NCBI RefSeq assembly: GCF_050859505.1
Contig: NZ_CP193934.1
Coordinates: 1,860,001 to 1,924,000, forward strand
DNA from: Marinirhabdus sp050859505
GTDB taxonomy: Bacteria; Bacteroidota; Bacteroidia; Flavobacteriales; Flavobacteriaceae
DNA length: 64,000 bases
Direction of reading: 5' to 3'
Each line of letters starts with the position of its first letter. Positions within the stretch are counted from its first letter, which is position 1. The translations under genes and the position numbers were made by a program. The notes below the pieces were generated by a model. That model made no database searches. It was not told where the DNA came from and worked only from the letters and a program-made list of their open reading frames with translations. Shown in pieces: positions 59,960 to 64,000 of this stretch.

Positions 59960-60658
59960 ATGATTACGATTACAGATTTAGAAAAATATTACGCTACAGA
60001 GGAAGTGCGTACAGTAGCATTAAACAAGCTTTCATTTAGTGTACAGCAAGGTGAGTTTGTCGCCATTATGGGGCCATCAGGTTGTGGGAAGTCTACACTA
60101 TTGAATATTCTTGGATTACTGGATGATCCAGATGGTGGAAGTTTCATCTTTAACGGCATTGAGGTGGCTGGATTTAACGAACGTAAGCGTGCAGATTTAC
60201 GCAAACACAATATAGGTTTCGTATTCCAAAGCTTTAATCTTATTGATGAACTTACTGTATATGAAAATGTAGAACTCCCATTAATCTACACAAAAGTACC
60301 TGCAGCAGAGCGTAAAAAGCGTGTTGAAGAGGTGCTCGAAAAAATGCAGATTATGCACCGTCGTAAGCACTTTCCACAGCAACTTTCTGGTGGACAACAA
60401 CAGCGGGTGGCCGTTGCTAGAGCTGTCGTAAATAATCCAAAATTAATCCTTGCAGATGAGCCTACAGGAAATTTGGATAGTAGCAACGGTAACGAGGTGA
60501 TGGATTTATTAACAGAACTAAATGCCGCAGGAACTACTATCATTATGGTTACCCACAGTGAGCACGATGCAAAATACAGTCATCGTATTATAAGAATGCT
60601 GGATGGGCAGAAAGTGACGGAGAATGTACTTTCAGCGTATACATCGGTGGAGATTTAA
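59960..60658 (+). CDS. ABC transporter ATP-binding protein (MacB/LolD type)
   Basis: 232 aa. Walker A GPSGCGKST (38-46), Q-loop VFQSFNLIDELTVYENVELP, signature LSGGQQQRVAVARA, Walker B LILADEPTGNLD, H-loop VTHSEHD. Energises the FtsX-type permeases encoded downstream; mechanotransmission-type exporters work with the HlyD adaptor. Confidence 0.97.
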   Translation: MITITDLEKYYATEEVRTVALNKLSFSVQQGEFVAIMGPSGCGKSTLLNILGLLDDPDGGSFIFNGIEVAGFNERKRADLRKHNIGFVFQSFNLIDELTVYENVELPLIYTKVPAAERKKRVEEVLEKMQIMHRRKHFPQQLSGGQQQRVAVARAVVNNPKLILADEPTGNLDSSNGNEVMDLLTELNAAGTTIIMVTHSEHDAKYSHRIIRMLDGQKVTENVLSAYTSVEI

Positions 60659-60874
60659 CACGCTTTTGCGAAAACATCTTCCGAATTTAATTCAGGAGCG
60701 TTAAAATATTAATATCTCTTGTGTGGACAAAAGAAACGCTTTCGCGGATATTAAGTGAATCCAAAGTAAAGGCGGTTGAGTAATTTTTGTGAAAGCTAAA
60801 ATTATATGGAAACCTTCGACAGCAGCACATCAATCAAAGAACGAACAGACCTCATCAGTCAAAAAATATAAGTT
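60659..60874 (+). other. 216-bp operon-internal spacer with CGCTTTnGCG-type motifs
   Basis: Contains CGCTTTTGCGAAAAC (60661-60675) and CGCTTTCGCG (60737-60746), related to the palindrome at 63363-63374. A 21-codon frame (60806-60871) is present but unsupported. Confidence 0.5.
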
Positions 60875-63307
60875 ATGCTCAAGAATTACATTAAAATAGG
60901 ATTTAGAAACTTAAAACGGCAACCGCTGTTTACAGGTATTAATATTCTTGGACTCGCTGTGGGGATGGTGGGGAGCTTGCTCATTACCCTATTTATCATC
61001 GATGAGTTAAGCTACAATAAGATGTTTGTAGATGCAGATCGCATCCATCGTATTGATACGGATGTAAAATTTGGTGGTGCCGAAATAAAAACCGCAGAAG
61101 CATCTGCACCTATGGCAGGTGTTATGAAGAGAGACTTTCCTGAAGTAGAGAGTACGGTACGGTTCCGTGACCGAGGGGAGTTACTCATACGAAGTACTGA
61201 AACGCAGGAAAATACGAAGGGAAGCGATGCAACCTATGTAGATCCTAGCTTTTTTGAGTTTTTCGGCATTCAACTCTTAGCAGGCAACGAGGAAACGGCA
61301 CTTAGCAATGCAAATACGCTAGTGCTTAGTGAATCTGTCGCGCAGAGAGTTTTTAACACCACAGATGTAGTAGGAAAAACAGTGTTACTAAGCAACAAAA
61401 CCACTTATAAAGTTACTGGCGTTGTAGAGGATCTTCCTAAGAATTCTTTTCTTAAAGACCACGGTATTTTTATGGCGATGGACGGTCATCCAGACTCAAA
61501 AGGAGACTTGTGGGGAAGTATGAACTATTACACCTACGTAAAACTAAAACCAGAAACTGACGTTGAGACCTTTGATAAAAAAGTAGCGGGTATGCTAGAA
61601 ACCTATATGCTACCCTGGGCAAAAACAGTGTTCCCAACAATGACTCCTGAGGCCTTTTCTGCCTCTGGAGATTATATTGATTATCACACTACATCCTTTA
61701 AAGATATTTATCTGCACTCAGATCGTGCGACAGAGATGAGTGAGACCGGGAGTATTCAAGATGTTTATATTTTGGGAATAATCGGTTTTTTTTTAGTATT
61801 TCTTGCTTGTGTTAATTTTATGAACCTTTCGACAGCACAATCCTTGCGACGTGCTAGAGAGATAGGCATACGCAAGACACTCGGGTCTAGTAAGAGTACG
61901 TTGATATGGCAATTTATAAGCGAGTCACAACTGGTAGCAGTTGTTGCGATGGTCATCGCTTTTGGGGTATCACTTTTAGTGTTGCCATACTTTAATAAAC
62001 TTGCTCAAAAAGACATTAGAATTCCTCTCGAAAATCCATTGTTTTGGTTGGTGATATTGATAGTTACCTTATTATTAGGATTTATTTCCGGGAGTTATCC
62101 TGCTTTTTTTATGTCTCGCTTTAAGCCCGTAGAAACTTTAAAAGGAGAGATTAAAGGTAAAATAGGCGGCGGTGTGGTGCGCAGTGGTTTGGTCATATTT
62201 CAATTTACGGTGGCGGTCGTGCTTATTATAGGCACACTAGTCGTTTTTAAACAGCTCAAATTCATACAGAATAAAGATTTGGGGTTTGACAAAGAACAGG
62301 TTTTACTTATCGACAATGTGTTCTCTGCGGGGAATCAACTCGACGCTTTTAAAGCTGAAGTGAAAAAAATAGGAGCTGTTAAGAGTGTAACTATAAGTAG
62401 CCAAATGCCCACACCATCTAATAGGTCTAACAGTACATATTTTTTAGAAGGGAAAACAAACCCTGGCGATGCACTACAGTTACAAGAATGGAAAATAGAC
62501 TATGATTATGTCAACACCTTGGGGATACAATTTGTTGCAGGTAGAGACTTTGATAAAAATATCACTACAGATGCGGAAGCAGTAATCATTAATGAAGCGA
62601 GCTTACTCACCTTGGGGTTAAGTGCAAACGAAGCCTTAGGTACTCGAATTTCTGAGGTTAATGAAGGAGATAATCCACCAAATTATACGGTTATAGGAGT
62701 AATTAAAAACTTCCATTATGAATCGATGCGTGAGAAAGTAGGTGCACTAGCGCTATTTATTGATAAGTCTAACGGAATGATGGCTGTAAAGATGCAATCT
62801 CAAGATTATACGGCTACCATAGTACTTATTGAAAACCTTTGGAAAAAGCAAGCACCTGGACAGCCCTTTGATTATAGTTTTATGGATGAAGATTTTGAGG
62901 AGACCTATAGCAAGGATCGCCGTATAAGTAGTATACTTCTCATCTTCACGGGACTGTCTATTTTTATTGCTTGTCTTGGATTATTTGGACTGGCTACCTT
63001 TAATGCACAACGACGTTTTAAAGAGATAGGTGTGCGTAAAGTCTTAGGTGCCAGCGTGAGTCAGATTACAGTTGGACTTACCATAGATTTTTTAAAACTA
63101 GTATCTATAGCCACGGTCATTGCACTACCCTTGGGTTGGTACGCGATGCACACTTGGCTACAAGATTTTTCGTATCGCACCACTATAGGTTGGGAAGTTT
63201 TGGTTGGAGCAGTATTGCTGGTAACCATTATAGCTGCGTTAACAGTAAGTTATCAAAGCATTAAAGCAGCTACGGCAAATCCAGTGAAGAGTTTGAAAAC
63301 GGAGTGA
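60875..63307 (+). CDS. ABC transporter permease with two FtsX domains (MacB_PCD)
   Basis: 810 aa. KIGFRNLKRQPLFTGINILG then LAVGMVGSLLITLFI is the first helix. A large MacB_PCD extracytoplasmic domain (about 45-290) is followed by an FtsX core with three helices (GIIGFFLVFLACVNFMNLST, RAREIGIRKTLGSSKSTLIW). A second PCD (about 460-680) and a second FtsX core (IACLGLFGLATFNAQRRFKE, IGVRKVLGASVSQI) follow, ending AATANPVKSLKTE. This duplicated architecture is typical of Bacteroidota multi-permease efflux operons. Confidence 0.96.
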   Translation: MLKNYIKIGFRNLKRQPLFTGINILGLAVGMVGSLLITLFIIDELSYNKMFVDADRIHRIDTDVKFGGAEIKTAEASAPMAGVMKRDFPEVESTVRFRDRGELLIRSTETQENTKGSDATYVDPSFFEFFGIQLLAGNEETALSNANTLVLSESVAQRVFNTTDVVGKTVLLSNKTTYKVTGVVEDLPKNSFLKDHGIFMAMDGHPDSKGDLWGSMNYYTYVKLKPETDVETFDKKVAGMLETYMLPWAKTVFPTMTPEAFSASGDYIDYHTTSFKDIYLHSDRATEMSETGSIQDVYILGIIGFFLVFLACVNFMNLSTAQSLRRAREIGIRKTLGSSKSTLIWQFISESQLVAVVAMVIAFGVSLLVLPYFNKLAQKDIRIPLENPLFWLVILIVTLLLGFISGSYPAFFMSRFKPVETLKGEIKGKIGGGVVRSGLVIFQFTVAVVLIIGTLVVFKQLKFIQNKDLGFDKEQVLLIDNVFSAGNQLDAFKAEVKKIGAVKSVTISSQMPTPSNRSNSTYFLEGKTNPGDALQLQEWKIDYDYVNTLGIQFVAGRDFDKNITTDAEAVIINEASLLTLGLSANEALGTRISEVNEGDNPPNYTVIGVIKNFHYESMREKVGALALFIDKSNGMMAVKMQSQDYTATIVLIENLWKKQAPGQPFDYSFMDEDFEETYSKDRRISSILLIFTGLSIFIACLGLFGLATFNAQRRFKEIGVRKVLGASVSQITVGLTIDFLKLVSIATVIALPLGWYAMHTWLQDFSYRTTIGWEVLVGAVLLVTIIAALTVSYQSIKAATANPVKSLKTE

Positions 63308-63362
63308 TGGAATTTAGATCTGTCATATTTTTTGAAACCTAACAAGTCTAATAGGAATTGAG

Positions 63363-63374
63363 CTTTCGCGAAAG
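63363..63374. repeat. perfect 12-bp palindrome CTTTCGCGAAAG
   Basis: Part of AGCTTTCGCGAAAGTA in the spacer between the two permease genes. The same spacer has TTATCCTGAGCGATAACC and GAAGGAC (63420-63445), which resembles a degenerate dispersed repeat. Confidence 0.6.
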
Positions 63375-63500
63375 TACAAAATATAAGGATCTCGGGTGGA
63401 CTAGATATCCGCTGTAGTTTATCCTGAGCGATAACCGAAGGACTGATAACAAATTAAATCGAATAACGAAGAGACTTCATCATTCAAAAACAAATCAATT

Positions 63501-64000
63501 ATGATTAGGAACTACATTAAAATAGCATTTAGGAATTTATGGAAGGAACGTACGTTTACTGCGCTCAATATTATAGGCTTGACGGCTGCTTTTGGTGTTG
63601 CCTTTTTATTGAGTATGTATGCGCTTTTTGAACTATCTACAGATACGTTTCATACAAATAAAGATTCCATTTTTCAAGTGTATACAAACGAAGAAAGACC
63701 AAAAGGAACGGAATCTGCATTGTCAAACCCAGTTCCTTTTGCTTCTGCTTTACAGGAGGAAGTTCCAGGTATAAAATATACAACACGATATAGAAATGGG
63801 GGTGTCGAGGTGATTATAGGGAATAAAAAACACTATATAGGAATGATCTGGGCAGACCCTAGTTTTTTTAAGATGTTTACGTTTCCAGTAGCTTTAGGGG
63901 ATGAAAAAAATCCACTTAGCAATAAGGCATCTGCTGTGCTGTCTTTTGAAACGGCAAAGCGTCTTTTTGGTGATGAAAACCCCGTAGGAAAAATTATTAA
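63501..64000 (+). CDS. ABC transporter permease (FtsX/MacB type), 3'-truncated by window edge
   Basis: 166 codons visible, open to the window end. It starts MIRNYIKIAFRNLWKERTFT, then ALNIIGLTAAFGVAFLLSM, paralogous to the permease at 60875 (same N-terminal amphipathic segment and first helix), then the start of a MacB_PCD domain (DPSFFKMFTFPVALGDEKNP and LSNKASAVLSFETAKRLFG). Second permease of the efflux operon; more may follow outside the window. Confidence 0.93.
   Translation, partial: MIRNYIKIAFRNLWKERTFTALNIIGLTAAFGVAFLLSMYALFELSTDTFHTNKDSIFQVYTNEERPKGTESALSNPVPFASALQEEVPGIKYTTRYRNGGVEVIIGNKKHYIGMIWADPSFFKMFTFPVALGDEKNPLSNKASAVLSFETAKRLFGDENPVGKII

Noticed and set aside
60806..60871. 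21-codon frame METFDSSTSIKERTDLISQK in the spacer before the permease
   Set aside because: Too short to judge and with no second line of evidence; listed only as spacer content.
1..64000. tRNA, rRNA, integrase or insertion-sequence genes
   Set aside because: None seen on either strand; the mobile-looking parts consist only of hairpin repeats and two small nuclease genes.

Overview
The window reads as chromosomal DNA of a member of the Bacteroidota, most likely family Flavobacteriaceae. The signs are an AT-rich genome, a protein ending in a type IX secretion (Por) sorting domain, a PorV/PorQ-type outer-membrane barrel, DUF4105, FG-GAP/ASPIC lipoproteins, poor Shine-Dalgarno signals, and promoter-like TTG...TAnnTTTG elements. 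I cannot name a genus. No rRNA, tRNA, CRISPR array or classical insertion sequence is visible.

Layout. (1) 1-21767: a cell-surface polysaccharide cluster, all on the + strand. It holds about nine glycosyltransferases, three methyltransferases, an asparagine-synthetase-like ligase, an O-antigen-polymerase-like membrane protein, a polyprenyl-phosphate glycosyl-1-phosphate transferase, and two MBOAT O-acyltransferase + SGNH-like partner pairs. It is interrupted at 3022-4180 by a palindrome-rich island around a small DUF559 nuclease gene. (2) 21768-32972: composite repeats, a DUF4105 protein, a PorV-like protein, phosphatidylserine synthase, a uracil-DNA-glycosylase-fold protein, a large FG-GAP lipoprotein and a T9SS cargo protein with P-domains. 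(3) 33053-40630 (- strand): a complete trpE-G-D-C-F-B-A operon with a leader peptide (three tandem Trp codons) and an intrinsic terminator. Palindromic repeats sit at most gene junctions and inside trpE, trpF (twice) and the 3' end of trpG. A GIY-YIG nuclease gene bracketed by inverted palindromes sits between trpB and trpA. (4) 40637-43871: MarR regulator, YceI, thioredoxin-like lipoproteins and two rhodaneses. (5) 43994-53025: mixed accessory genes (cold-shock protein, a decayed DJ-1/PfpI gene, hydrolase, NAD(P)-dependent oxidoreductases, AraC regulator, phytase-like esterase, MarC). (6) 53119-64000: a CPA2 antiporter, then a NtrC-type two-component system divergent from an HlyD adaptor / ABC ATPase / FtsX-permease efflux operon that runs off the window.

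The most unusual signal is the palindrome biology. Two unrelated small nuclease genes (DUF559 at 3511-3873, GIY-YIG at 33885-34190) are each bracketed by hairpin-forming repeats. The repeats show compensatory changes in their stems, which suggests selection on structure. Related GC-rich palindromes lie in frame inside essential trp enzymes, where they encode short Pro-Ser-Gly-rich inserts. The arrangement recalls REPIN/RAYT systems and Rickettsia palindromic elements, but with nucleases in place of a transposase. That functional link is inference; the repeats and their positions are read directly from the sequence.
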